Source: Streptomyces sp. RB17
Lineage (GTDB): Bacteria; Actinomycetota; Actinomycetes; Streptomycetales; Streptomycetaceae
DNA length: 64,000 nucleotides
NCBI RefSeq assembly: GCF_009604455.1
Contig: NZ_WEGL01000004.1
Span: 186,001 to 250,000 of the forward strand
Direction of reading: 5' to 3'
Part shown: positions 1-8,115 of the stretch, in pieces
How the letters are laid out: each line of letters begins with the position of its first letter
Numbering within the stretch: position 1 is the first letter of the stretch
The notes under the pieces: model-generated
Told to the model about the DNA's origin: nothing
What the model saw: the letters and a program-made list of their open reading frames with translations, nothing else
Database searches by the model: none
Made by a program: the position numbers and the translations under genes

Positions 1-2
1 CC

Positions 3-320
3 CACAAGGTGGACCGCGTGAAGCAGCGCCGCTTCTCCCCCCACCTGTTCGGGTTCGGCACACAGTCCCTGAAGGGACTGGCCGCCGACGCGCTGCACGG
101 CCACCGCGAGGGCTGGTCGCCCCTGTGGTCGCCGTACCGCTTCTCCGACCATCCGCCGCAGCCGGGCCTGTGGGCGGTCGAACCCCACCTCGGCTTCCGG
201 GGTACGGGCGCGAAGTTCGAGGAGATCCTCGTGGTCACCGACTCGAAGGACCCCGAACAGAGCGCGTTCTGGCTGGACGACGATCTGCCGCACGTGCGGC
301 GCTGGGCGGAGGACAAGTGA
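3..320 (+). CDS. C-terminal part of a possible M24-family (Xaa-Pro dipeptidase-like) metallopeptidase
   Basis: The reading frame is open from the left edge and stops at 320, so only the last 105 or so residues are visible. The tail runs through 'PHLGFRGTGAKFEEILVV' and ends in an acidic region rich in Trp and Asp. A conserved Gly-rich stretch followed by an E-E pair near the C-terminus resembles the last metal-binding loop of M24 peptidases, where the final Glu ligand lies, but the other ligands are outside the window. The stop codon overlaps the start of the next gene (GTGA), so the two are probably translationally coupled. The family assignment is tentative. Confidence 0.45.
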   Translation, partial: HKVDRVKQRRFSPHLFGFGTQSLKGLAADALHGHREGWSPLWSPYRFSDHPPQPGLWAVEPHLGFRGTGAKFEEILVVTDSKDPEQSAFWLDDDLPHVRRWAEDK

Positions 321-2107
321 CGGCGGGCAGGCCGGGAGGAGTGACGGCGGACGTGACGCTGAAGGGTGCGCGGGAGCGCCGGGTGGCGACCGGCGGGGTC
401 GAGCTGTGCGTGGCCGAGCTGGGCGATCCGGAGCAGCCCACGGTGGTGCTGGTGCACGGCTACCCGGACAGCAAGGAGGTCTGGTCCGAGGTCGCCGCCC
501 GCCTCGCCGACCACTTCCACGTGGTCCTGTACGACGTCCGGGGCCACGGCCGCTCGACGGCACCCAAGCCGCTGCGCGGCGGCTTCACGCTGCCCAAGCT
601 CACCGACGACTTCCTGGCCGTCGTGGACGCCGTGAGCCCGGACCGTCCGGTGCACCTGGTCGGCCACGACTGGGGCTCGGTACAGTCCTGGGAGTTCGTC
701 ACGGTCGGCCGCACGGAGGGCCGTATCGCCTCCTTCACCTCGATCTCCGGCCCGTCCCTTGACCACTTCGGACACTGGATCAACGCGCGCGTGAAGCGTC
801 CGACGCCCCGCCGGGTGGGCCAACTCCTCGGCCAGGGAGCCAAGTCCTGGTACGTGTACCTGCTGCACACCCCGGCCCTGCCGGAACTGGCCTGGCGCGG
901 CCCGCTCGGCAGGCGCTGGCCGAAGATCCTCCAGCGCGTGGAAAAGGTCCCCGGCGGCGACTACCCGACCTCCTCCCTCCCCTCCGACGCGGCGCACGGC
1001 GCCTGGCTGTACCGGGACAACGTCCGCGCCCGGCTGCTCCACCCGCGCCCCGACGCGTACGCGCACGCGCCCGTGCAGCTCATCACGCCCCAGGGGGACG
1101 CGTTTCTCTCGGAGCGTCTGTACGACGACCTGGAGCGGTGGGTGCCCCAGCTGACCCGGCGCACGCTCCCGGCCAAGCACTGGGTGCCACGCACCCGTCC
1201 TGACCAACTTGCTTCCTGGATCGAGGAATTCATCATGTCCGTGGACGGCGGCCACCCCGAGCCCACGGCCTCCGGTCGGCACGCCGACCGTTTCGGCGGC
1301 CAGTTGGTCCTGATCACCGGCGCCGGCAGCGGCATCGGCCGAGCCACGGCGTTCGCGTTCGCGGAGGCCGGCGCGCGCGTGGTGGCCGTCGACCGCGACG
1401 CCGAGGCCGCCGCCCGCACCGCCGAACTGTCCCGGCTGATCGGCGCGCCCGAGGCCTGGGCCGAGACGGCCGACGTCTCCGACGAGCAGGCGATGGAGAA
1501 GCTCGCGGAGAAGGTGCACCGCGCCTACGGCGTGCTGGACGTGCTGGTCAACAACGCGGGCATCGGACTGTCGGGCTCCTTCTTCGCCACCACCTCCGAG
1601 GACTGGCGCAAGGTGCTGGACGTCAATCTCTGGGGCGTCATCCATGGTTGCCGGCTCTTCGGCGCGCGGATGGCCGAGCGCGGCCAGGGCGGTCACATCG
1701 TCAACATCGCCTCCGCGGCGGCGTTCCAGCCTTCCCGGGCCCTGCCCGCCTACAGCACCTCCAAGGCCGCGGTGCTGATGCTCTCCGAGTGCCTGCGCGC
1801 CGAACTCGCGGGCCGGGGCATCGGGGTGAGCGCGATCTGCCCCGGCATCGTCAACACCAACATCACCTCCACGGCCCGCTTCGCCGGTGCGGACGAGGCG
1901 GAGGAGCGCCGCCGCCAGAAGAAATCGGCTCGTCTGTACGGCCTGCGCAACTACCCACCGGAGAAGGTCGCCGAGGCCATCCTGGACGCCGTGGCCCGCA
2001 ACAGAGCAGTGGTACCGGTGACACCGGAAGCGCGGGGCGCGCACCTGCTGTCGCGTGTGCTGCCCGGGGCGCTGCGCCGACTGGCCCGAGTGGAGCCGAA
2101 GTTGTGA
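317..2107 (+). CDS. Fused alpha/beta-hydrolase (epoxide hydrolase type) and short-chain dehydrogenase, EphD-like
   Basis: One unbroken frame encodes two enzymes, about 596 residues from the GTG at 317. That start overlaps the previous stop and has GGAGGA just upstream. Residues about 15-310 are an alpha/beta hydrolase: HGYPDSKE oxyanion region near 47, nucleophile elbow GHDWGS with Asp near 118, and a histidine in AKHW near 288. An Asp nucleophile points to epoxide hydrolase rather than esterase chemistry. Residues about 325-590 are a classical SDR: TGAGSGIG cofactor loop, NNAG, and YSTSK with the catalytic Tyr and Lys near 479 and 483. The architecture and length match Mycobacterium tuberculosis EphD (Rv2214c), which acts on epoxy-mycolic acids. 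Streptomyces lacks mycolates, so the substrate here is unknown. Confidence 0.88.
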   Translation: MTAGRPGGVTADVTLKGARERRVATGGVELCVAELGDPEQPTVVLVHGYPDSKEVWSEVAARLADHFHVVLYDVRGHGRSTAPKPLRGGFTLPKLTDDFLAVVDAVSPDRPVHLVGHDWGSVQSWEFVTVGRTEGRIASFTSISGPSLDHFGHWINARVKRPTPRRVGQLLGQGAKSWYVYLLHTPALPELAWRGPLGRRWPKILQRVEKVPGGDYPTSSLPSDAAHGAWLYRDNVRARLLHPRPDAYAHAPVQLITPQGDAFLSERLYDDLERWVPQLTRRTLPAKHWVPRTRPDQLASWIEEFIMSVDGGHPEPTASGRHADRFGGQLVLITGAGSGIGRATAFAFAEAGARVVAVDRDAEAAARTAELSRLIGAPEAWAETADVSDEQAMEKLAEKVHRAYGVLDVLVNNAGIGLSGSFFATTSEDWRKVLDVNLWGVIHGCRLFGARMAERGQGGHIVNIASAAAFQPSRALPAYSTSKAAVLMLSECLRAELAGRGIGVSAICPGIVNTNITSTARFAGADEAEERRRQKKSARLYGLRNYPPEKVAEAILDAVARNRAVVPVTPEARGAHLLSRVLPGALRRLARVEPKL

Positions 2108-2305
2108 CATTCCTGGCGAACTGGCGGTTTTACATACGAACGTTGGCGACCCGGCTTGCACGGAGAGCTAGTTGCCCGGGACCGCGCTCACAAGTCCATC
2201 GTGTCGACAACTGAACGCGAGCTGGAGACACATGCCTTGGACCTTCTGGCCTCATGTACTGGTCAATCTAAGGAACTTCGCGAATCACCCTAATCTGCCC
2301 GCCAT

Positions 2306-2359
2306 TTGTCCACAGATTCGTCAATTGGCCTGTGGATAACACCAGTTGGTTGTGGATCA
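2306..2359. promoter_or_regulatory. DnaA-box cluster in the 306-bp gap upstream of kptA (possible D78-type DnaA-titration locus)
   Basis: The gap 2108-2413 has no gene and is AT-richer than its surroundings. It holds TTGTCCACA on the plus strand at 2306-2314 (the Streptomyces consensus), TTATCCACA on the minus strand at 2331-2339, and a weaker minus-strand TGATCCACA at 2351-2359. A further relative, TGATCCACG, lies at 2382-2390. S. coelicolor has a high-affinity DnaA-binding cluster near oriC called D78 whose loss raises replication initiation. The boxes and position here suggest the equivalent locus; that identity is inferred. The same gap must hold the kptA promoter. Confidence 0.7.
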
Positions 2360-2413
2360 AACCTGCGAACAAAAAAACCTGCGTGATCCACGCCTCTCCC
2401 TCATCCTGGGCCC

Positions 2414-2962
2414 ATGGACGAAAGACGCACCGTGAAGGTGTCGAAGTACCTCTCGAAACATCTGCGCCACCAGCCGGAGCGCATCGGGCTCACACTGGAA
2501 CCGGGCGGCTGGGTGGAGATCGACACGCTGATCGCCGCGGCCGCCGCCCACGGCTTCCGGCTCACGCGCGAGGAACTGGACCACGTGGTGGCCGCCAACG
2601 ACAAACAGCGCTTCGCGATCGATGGAAGCCGGATCCGCGCCAGCCAGGGCCACAGCGTCGAGATCGACCTCGGCCTGCCCCCGGCCACCCCGCCGCCGTA
2701 CCTCTACCACGGGACCGTCGCCCGCCACCTGGACGCGATCCGGGCAGAGGGCCTCAGACCCATGGACCGGCACGACGTCCACCTCTCCGCCGACCGCGAG
2801 ACCGCCACCCGGGTCGGCGCCCGGCGCGGCCGCCCCGTGGTGCTCACCGTCGACGCCGGAGCCATGCACCGCGACGGCCACGTCTTCCACGTCAGCGCGA
2901 ACGGGGTCTGGCTGACGAAGGCCGTACCCCCGCGCTACCTGCGACTCCCGGGGCCGCACTGA
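2414..2962 (+). CDS. kptA: RNA 2'-phosphotransferase, KptA/Tpt1 family
   Basis: 182 residues, the normal length for bacterial KptA. The family removes an internal RNA 2'-phosphate using NAD+, releasing ADP-ribose 1'',2''-cyclic phosphate. In eukaryotes this completes tRNA splicing; the bacterial role is unsettled. The N-terminal winged-helix lobe carries KYLSKHLRHQP near residue 11, with the conserved Arg-His pair. The C-terminal ADP-ribosyltransferase-like lobe shows LYHGT, then DVHLSADRETA and GRPVVLTVDA, in the family order. The gene stands alone directly downstream of the DnaA-box cluster. Confidence 0.93.
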   Translation: MDERRTVKVSKYLSKHLRHQPERIGLTLEPGGWVEIDTLIAAAAAHGFRLTREELDHVVAANDKQRFAIDGSRIRASQGHSVEIDLGLPPATPPPYLYHGTVARHLDAIRAEGLRPMDRHDVHLSADRETATRVGARRGRPVVLTVDAGAMHRDGHVFHVSANGVWLTKAVPPRYLRLPGPH

Positions 2963-3017
2963 AGACGCCGGCCCACGCTCGCCCGACCCCGGCTGACACG
3001 GGCACCGGCCCGCCGTC

Positions 3018-3497
3018 ATGATCACCGGTATGGACCACTCGCCCCACCGTCCCGAACACCTGCCGACCACCGAGGCCGCCGTCACCGCGCTGCGCGCCCT
3101 CGCCGCCCGCTTCGCGCGCGATATCGAGGTGACCCACGACATCGGCGCCGACCAGACCTCCCGCCGCAGCACCGCGGGCATCGGCGTGACCACCGATCCC
3201 GACGGCTCCCTGCCGCACGAGGCGTACGTCGAGTTCGGCGGCGCACCCCGGGTGAGCGTCCGTCTCTACCCGGAGGACGACGCGCTGATCACCGTCGAGG
3301 GCATCGAGTGCCCCGACATCCCGCGCGACGACGTGCCCGCCTTCCTCCGCTCCGTCTTCGAGGGCCTCGCCCACGTCAAGGCGCGCCGCTTCCCGCCCGG
3401 CTACCGCCTGGTCGTCCCGCTGCCCGGCGACCGCACGTACAAGGAGTACGTACCCATGGCCCTGCTCACTCCGTGGCTGAGCAGCCGCGTACGGTGA
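3018..3497 (+). CDS. Conserved hypothetical protein
   Basis: About 159 residues from the ATG at 3018, or 155 from the ATG at 3030; neither has a convincing ribosome-binding site. Codon use is typical of the region (GC-rich third positions), so it is probably a real gene. The protein is soluble, with no signal peptide or membrane segment. It has a helical N-terminal third, then a beta-rich part (VEFGGAPRVSVRLYPEDD) and a C-terminal stretch VKARRFPPGYRLVVPLPGD. I do not recognise a family. It follows kptA by 55 bp and may be co-transcribed with it. Confidence 0.7.
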   Translation: MITGMDHSPHRPEHLPTTEAAVTALRALAARFARDIEVTHDIGADQTSRRSTAGIGVTTDPDGSLPHEAYVEFGGAPRVSVRLYPEDDALITVEGIECPDIPRDDVPAFLRSVFEGLAHVKARRFPPGYRLVVPLPGDRTYKEYVPMALLTPWLSSRVR

Positions 3498-3540
3498 CCG
3501 TTTTGGCCGGTTGTCGATGGGGCCGCTCACTCTCGGACGC

Positions 3541-3765
3541 ATGAGTCTGCGACTGAGCACGGTGATCCTGCCGTACCGCCGCTGGAGCGAGGGCGGCCGT
3601 TCGGCCTGGGTGCGGGCCGAGCAGCTGGGCTTCCACACCGCGTACACCTACGACCACCTGTCCTGGCGCAGCTTCCGTGACGGCCCGTGGTTCGGCGCGG
3701 TTGCGACGCTGACCGCCGTCGCTGCCGCCACCGAGCGGCTGCGCCTCGGCACGCTGGTGACCTCA
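3541..3765 (+). pseudogene. N-terminal fragment of an interrupted LLM-class flavin-dependent oxidoreductase
   Basis: The frame opens at ATG 3541 with MSLRLSTVILPYRRW and follows the intact minus-strand paralogue (3957-4862) almost residue by residue up to GTLVTS, about 75 residues. Homology ends abruptly near 3765 and the frame reads nine unrelated codons plus an Ala-Ser end to a stop near 3795. It lacks one residue against the paralogue (SWRSFRDG versus SWRVPFRDG). The matching C-terminal end of the same gene lies at about 6795-7083, so an insertion with loss of the central third has split the gene. It is very unlikely to be functional. Confidence 0.85.
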
Positions 3766-3956
3766 GTCAAGCCTTATTCGCCCATCGCATCCTGACCAGG
3801 GAAAACAGACCGGCCCACTTGTCGGCGGGAACAGCCCGAACGATGCCTGCGGCTCAGACGCAATCGCGCGAAGGGGCCCTGCCGTCCAGCGGGGCGGTTC
3901 GCCGGCGACCTGCCGACGTCGCCTCCGTCGATGAGTAGTGCTCAGGAGGTGCCGAC

Positions 3957-4862
3957 TCAGCACAGCTGGGCCGAGGCTTCCATGGCGATCTGCTCGAAGA
4001 CCTTCTCGTCGGCGGCGAAGTACGTGTCGGGGATGGGCCAGTGGATCACGATCTCGGTGAAGCCCAGTTCCCGGTGCCGGCCCGCGAAGTCCACGAACGC
4101 GTCGAGCGACTCCAGTGGCCGGCCGCGGTCCGGGGTGAAACCGGTGAGCAGGATCTTGTCCATGGCGGCCACGTCGCGCCCGATCTCGGCGCAGGCGTCG
4201 GCCAGCTTCTCGGCCTGTCCGCGAATGGCTTGAATTGACTGTTCGGAGGTGCCGTTCTCGTACAGCTTGGGGTCGCCGGTGGTCACCCACGCCTGTCCGT
4301 GCCGGGCGGCGAGCCGTAGCCCGCGTGGACCGGTGGCCGCCACCGCGAAGGGCAGCCGGGGGCGCTGCACGCAGCCGGGGATATTTCGCGCCTCGTGCGC
4401 CGAGTAGAAGTCGCCCTCGAACGACACCGATTCCTCGGTCAGTAGCCGGTCGAGCAGCGGCACGAACTCGGCGAGCCGGCTGGCCCGCTCCCGTGGGGTC
4501 CACGGCGCCTGGCCGAGCGCGGTGGCGTCGAAGCCCGTACCGCCAGCGCCGATGCCGAGGGTGATCCGGCCCCCGGAGATGTCGTCCAGGGAGATCAGCT
4601 CCTTGGCGAGCGTCACCGGGTGTCGGAAATTGGGCGACGTGACGAGTGTGCCCAATCGCATACGGTCAGTGACACTGGCAGCGGCAGTCAGCGTTGGCAC
4701 GGCACCGAACCACGGCCCGTCACGGAACGGAACGCGCCAGGACAGATGGTCGTAGGTGTACGCGGTGTGAAACCCGAGTTGTTCAGCGCGCTGCCATGCC
4801 TCGCGGCTCCCCTCATGCCAGCGGCGGTAGGGGAGGATCACGGTGCTCAGACGCAGACTCAT
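3957..4862 (-). CDS. LLM-class F420/flavin-dependent oxidoreductase (intact copy)
   Basis: 301 residues, full length for a luciferase-like (TIM-barrel) oxidoreductase. In actinomycetes such proteins often use F420 and are annotated as LLM class. Visible family features are the N-terminal barrel strand with RAEQLGFHTAYTYDHLSW, GTLVTSPNFRHPVTLAKE, the Gly-rich loop GGRITLGIGAGG near residue 95, and LPFAVAATGPRGLRLAARHG near 175. The start is the ATG at 4862. It is a close paralogue of the broken gene fragments on either side and lies in inverted orientation between them. It is divergent from the TetR gene, a common arrangement for a regulator and its target. The substrate cannot be told from sequence. 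Confidence 0.9.
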   Translation of the reverse strand: MSLRLSTVILPYRRWHEGSREAWQRAEQLGFHTAYTYDHLSWRVPFRDGPWFGAVPTLTAAASVTDRMRLGTLVTSPNFRHPVTLAKELISLDDISGGRITLGIGAGGTGFDATALGQAPWTPRERASRLAEFVPLLDRLLTEESVSFEGDFYSAHEARNIPGCVQRPRLPFAVAATGPRGLRLAARHGQAWVTTGDPKLYENGTSEQSIQAIRGQAEKLADACAEIGRDVAAMDKILLTGFTPDRGRPLESLDAFVDFAGRHRELGFTEIVIHWPIPDTYFAADEKVFEQIAMEASAQLC

Positions 4863-5100
4863 GACTCAGAAGCCTACGTGGCTGCGCGATGAGTCCGGGA
4901 GGGCCGCAGATCGTGTGCTCCATCCCGCTGTGGATCGGATCTCGCTTCCCCTGTCTTGCGAGACTGCTCCAGCAACGCTCGATGGAACCGACACACGCCC
5001 TCCCGCGCCGGGCTGATCACCAACGGAGCCGCAGTGGCGGCAGGCTCCGGGGGCGTTCAGGGAGGAGACCGCCTCGGATTGGAGCGCGTCGGCAAGACGG

Positions 5101-5700
5101 TTGTCAGCCCGACCGGTGACGCAGCTCCGGCGCGAGGCATTGACCCGCGCTGCTGCCGAGCTGCTGTGGGAGCGGGGGTACACGGGCACCAGCCCAGCCA
5201 TGATCTTGGAGCGCGCGCACGCGGGCCAGGGGAGCATGTATCACCACTTCTCCGGCAAGGCGGAGCTGGCAGCCGCGGCCATGGCACACATGAGCGATCA
5301 ACTTCGCTCCCGTACGGAGGATGCACTGGCCGCGGCGGAGTCGGCCGTCGCTCGCATCAATGCCTTTCTTGATCTGGAACGCGACCCGCTCGCCGGCTGT
5401 CGCATGGGGCGATTGGCCCAGGACCACGAGATCGTCGCCGACGATGGCCTTCGTGTGACTACGGCGGACTTCTTCACTTGGCTCGGTGACCGCCTGTCCG
5501 CGGTCCTTGCCGAGGGGGTGCGCGCAGGCGAGTTTCGGCCCGAAACCGACCCGGACGTGATGGCATCACTGATCATGGCGACGGTCCAGGGCGGCTATGT
5601 CCTGGCACGCGCCCATCAAGACCCTGCGGGGTTCCGCCGGGCGGTCGCCGGTGCGAAGCAGGTTGTGGCGAGTCTCGTGGTCGGCTCCGGTCAGCGCTGA
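5101..5700 (+). CDS. TetR/AcrR-family transcriptional regulator
   Basis: About 199 residues from a TTG at 5101, or 194 from the GTG at 5116. Neither start has a good ribosome-binding site, so the true start is uncertain. The N-terminal TetR helix-turn-helix is clear: LTRAAAELLWERGYTGTSPA, then ILERAHAGQGSMYHHFSGKAEL. The C-terminal ligand domain resembles the group of small TetR regulators beside oxidoreductase and efflux genes. It lies divergent from the LLM gene (240-bp gap) and its last 10 bases overlap the 3' end of the convergent MFS pseudogene, so it may once have controlled both. Confidence 0.87.
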   Translation: MSARPVTQLRREALTRAAAELLWERGYTGTSPAMILERAHAGQGSMYHHFSGKAELAAAAMAHMSDQLRSRTEDALAAAESAVARINAFLDLERDPLAGCRMGRLAQDHEIVADDGLRVTTADFFTWLGDRLSAVLAEGVRAGEFRPETDPDVMASLIMATVQGGYVLARAHQDPAGFRRAVAGAKQVVASLVVGSGQR

Positions 5701-6795
5701 CCGACCATCTTGACCGTGTCCCTCGGCGCCACCGACAAGTGGGCAGCTGCGCCGTGCTGGTGTGGCGGGATGACCTTCCGAGCGAAGAGTACGCAGGCAG
5801 CAGCGGCTGTTCCGGCAGCTGTCAGAACCCACCAAGAGGCGATGGGGCTCACGGCGGTGAACAGCAGGCCACATGCCAGTGGCCCGGACGCGGCTCCCAA
5901 AGAGACCCCCATCTCGCTGTATGCCGTGGCCCGTTGCTCCCAGCCGGTGTAGGGCAGTCCGATGACGTAGTGCAGTAGGCCCGCCCAGCCCCAGCCGCCG
6001 CCATAGGCGAGCAGAGCACCCACCGTGATCACCGTGAGGTCCGGTTGGGTCAGAAGCGCAGTACCCGCCGCACCGGCGATGAACAAACCCGTCAGCGCCC
6101 TCCATGCCGCACAGGGCATCCGGCCGACAAGCCAGCCCGCGGCGAGACGGATCATGATGTTGAGCGCGGCCCCCGCGGTCGCCACGGCGCTGGCGACCGA
6201 CAGCGACGCTCCCCCTGTTGTCAGCGCAAGCACCAGGAAGCCGCCCAGCCCGTTGCCCCACCATCGCACCGAAGAATCCGGCGGAGCTCAGAGCTACCAG
6301 ACAGGCGTCCGCACGCAGGGGCACGTCGCGGCTCTGGTCGGTGACCACAGAGGGTCCGTCTGTGAGCCCTTTCCGCGCGAGCAGAACGCCGCCCATGCTG
6401 CACGGCACTGCGGCAGCGATGAACACCATTCGCCAGCCGACCGGTCCGGCCAGCAGCGGCATCGCTCCACTTGCCAGCAGGGTGGCGGCTGGCACCGCGG
6501 CTTGCTTCAGGCCGAAGGCGAACGCGCGCAGCCTGGGCGGGCACCGCCGCATGAGCAGGGCGTTGGTGTGTGGCTGGGTATAGCCGTAGGCCGCGCCCCC
6601 GACCACTGAGCTGACCCACAGGCCCACAACGGGCGTCGCCGCGGCTGCGAGCACCCCCAGGCAGGTGCCGAAGAGCGCGACGGCCAGCGTGCGTTCCAAC
6701 ACTCGGGGCAGCGCGGCCCGCTTGCTCAAGAAGGCACCGGACAGGGACGCCAACCAGTACACGGCCAGGATGGACCCCATCCGCACCGGACTCCA
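5691..6795 (-). pseudogene. MFS transporter, truncated at the N-terminus and frameshifted
   Basis: Reading leftward from about 6795, the frame starts inside a typical MFS signature (LGWSPVRMGSILAVYWLA) that normally follows transmembrane helix 1. Helix 1 and the start codon are missing because homology meets the LLM fragment at the junction. Helices 2-6 are intact down to about 6265 (LSSAGFFG). The sequence then resumes in another frame as RWWGNGLGGFLVLAL and continues to a stop at 5691 (PRDTVKMVGQR). A small insertion or deletion near 6262-6272 explains the shift. Two independent lesions make a working exporter implausible. Confidence 0.83.
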
Positions 6796-7083
6796 CCCGA
6801 GCTGGTCGAGGCCCTGCGCGGCCAGGTCGCCAAGCTGTCCGAGGCCTGCGCGGACGCCGGGCGCGACGTGACCGGCCTGGACAAGGTCCTGCTCACGGGC
6901 TTCACTCCGGACCGTCCCCGGCCGCTTCAGCCCCTGGACGCGTTCGTGGACTTCGCCGGCCGGCACCGGCAACGGGGCTTCACCGAGATCGTGATCCACT
7001 GGCCCATCCCGGACTCCGACTTCGCCGCCGACGAGAAGGTCTTCGAGCAGATCGCCATGGAGGCCGCCGCCCAGCTGGACTGA
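6790..7083 (+). pseudogene. C-terminal fragment of the interrupted LLM-class oxidoreductase
   Basis: Starting with PPELVEALRGQVAKL, about 95 residues align without a break to the end of the intact paralogue at 3957-4862 (DKVLLTGFTP, VDFAGRHR, EIVIHWPIPD, EKVFEQIAMEA). There is no suitable start codon or ribosome-binding site for the fragment. Together with 3541-3765 it reconstitutes both ends of one gene. Roughly 110 central residues are gone, replaced by the segment carrying the intact paralogue, the TetR gene and the MFS remnant. Confidence 0.82.
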
Positions 7084-7125
7084 CCGGTGCGGCGGCCGGG
7101 GCCGGGCGTCATCTGTGTCTCATCT

Positions 7126-7141
7126 GTGCGGAGTTCCGCAC
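7126..7141. promoter_or_regulatory. Perfect inverted repeat upstream of the HAD gene
   Basis: GTGCGGA-gt-TCCGCAC is a perfect 7-bp inverted repeat with a 2-bp centre. The short centre favours a dimeric repressor operator over a terminator. It lies 15-30 bp upstream of the candidate HAD start codons and 42 bp after the end of the LLM fragment. No binding protein can be named. Confidence 0.4.
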
Positions 7142-7155
7142 GACCGTGCGGGCAT

Positions 7156-8046
7156 ATGCGCGAGAATGACCCGGTGACCTCAGCGACCAGACAACCCGGG
7201 ACTCCGTCCGCCGCCGCCCTACGGCCGCGGCTGATCGCCACCGACCTCGACGGCACTCTGCTGCGCGACGACAAGTCGGTCTCCCCGCGGACCGTGGCCG
7301 CGCTGACCGCCGCCGAGGAGGCGGGCATCGAGGTCTTCTTCGTCACCGGCCGCCCGGCCCGCTGGATGGACGTCGTCAGCGAGCACGTCCACGGCCACGG
7401 CCTGGCGATCTGCGGCAACGGCGCTGCCGTGGTCGACCTGCACGGCGGCCCCGGCGCCCACCGCTTCGTGAAGGTGCGCGACCTGGCGCGCGAGAATGCC
7501 CTGGACGCGGTACGGCTGCTGCGCGCGGCGGCGCCCGGCACGGTGTTCGCGGTGGAGCAAACGTACGGCTTCCACCAGGAGCCGGACTATCCCAAGCTGC
7601 ACATGGAGATACCGGACAACCTGCTGCCCGCCGAGCGCCTTCTCGCCCCCGACGGCCCGGACGCCGACCAGCCCGTGCTCAAGATCCTGGCCTACCACCC
7701 CGATCTCGACCCGGACGCCTTCCTCACCCTCGCCCGCCTCGCGATCGGCGACCGCGCCAACGTCACCCGCTCCAGCCCCAGCGCCCTGCTGGAACTGAGC
7801 GGCCCCGACGTCTCCAAGGCCAGCACGCTCGCCCTGTGCTGCGCCGAGCGCGGCATCTCGCACGAGGAGGTAGTCGCGTTCGGCGACATGCCCAACGACG
7901 TCGAGATGCTGACCTGGGCCGGCCAGTCGTACGCGATGGGCAACGCCCACCCGGACGTCATCGCCGCCGCGTCGGGCCGTACGGTCGCCAACAACGAGGA
8001 CGGCGTCGCGGTCGTGATCGAACAACTGCTCGCCGGCCGCTACTGA
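7156..8046 (+). CDS. HAD-superfamily phosphatase, Cof/IIB type
   Basis: About 296 residues from the ATG at 7156; a GTG at 7174 is also possible. The HAD motifs are all present: motif I DLDGTLL, motif II VTGRPA, the motif III lysine in SKASTLALCC, and motif IV GDMPNDVEML. The central cap of about 90 residues places it in the Cof-like IIB group, which dephosphorylates sugar phosphates, nucleotides or flavin and pyridoxal phosphates. The substrate is not predictable. It is convergent with cydCD, and its stop codon lies inside a short direct repeat. Confidence 0.88.
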   Translation: MRENDPVTSATRQPGTPSAAALRPRLIATDLDGTLLRDDKSVSPRTVAALTAAEEAGIEVFFVTGRPARWMDVVSEHVHGHGLAICGNGAAVVDLHGGPGAHRFVKVRDLARENALDAVRLLRAAAPGTVFAVEQTYGFHQEPDYPKLHMEIPDNLLPAERLLAPDGPDADQPVLKILAYHPDLDPDAFLTLARLAIGDRANVTRSSPSALLELSGPDVSKASTLALCCAERGISHEEVVAFGDMPNDVEMLTWAGQSYAMGNAHPDVIAAASGRTVANNEDGVAVVIEQLLAGRY

Positions 8047-8090
8047 AACACCCGGGGACTGGACCGCTACCGAAACACCCCGGGGACTGG
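8039..8090. repeat. Two-copy direct repeat over the stop codon of the HAD gene
   Basis: A unit of about 25 bp (gctac-y-gaaacacc-c-cggggactgg) occurs at 8039-8062 and 8066-8090, differing by one substitution and one inserted C. The first copy contains the stop codon. It looks like a recent tandem duplication in the 70-bp convergent gap before cydCD. Confidence 0.75.
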
Positions 8091-8115
8091 CAGGAGCCGT
8101 AGAGCGAAGTGCCGG

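Noticed and set aside
4863..5100. Coding-like frame (GLITNGAAVAAGSGGVQGG) between the LLM and TetR genes
   Set aside because: It is short, has no start signal and no recognisable family; it is better read as the divergent promoter region or an old remnant.
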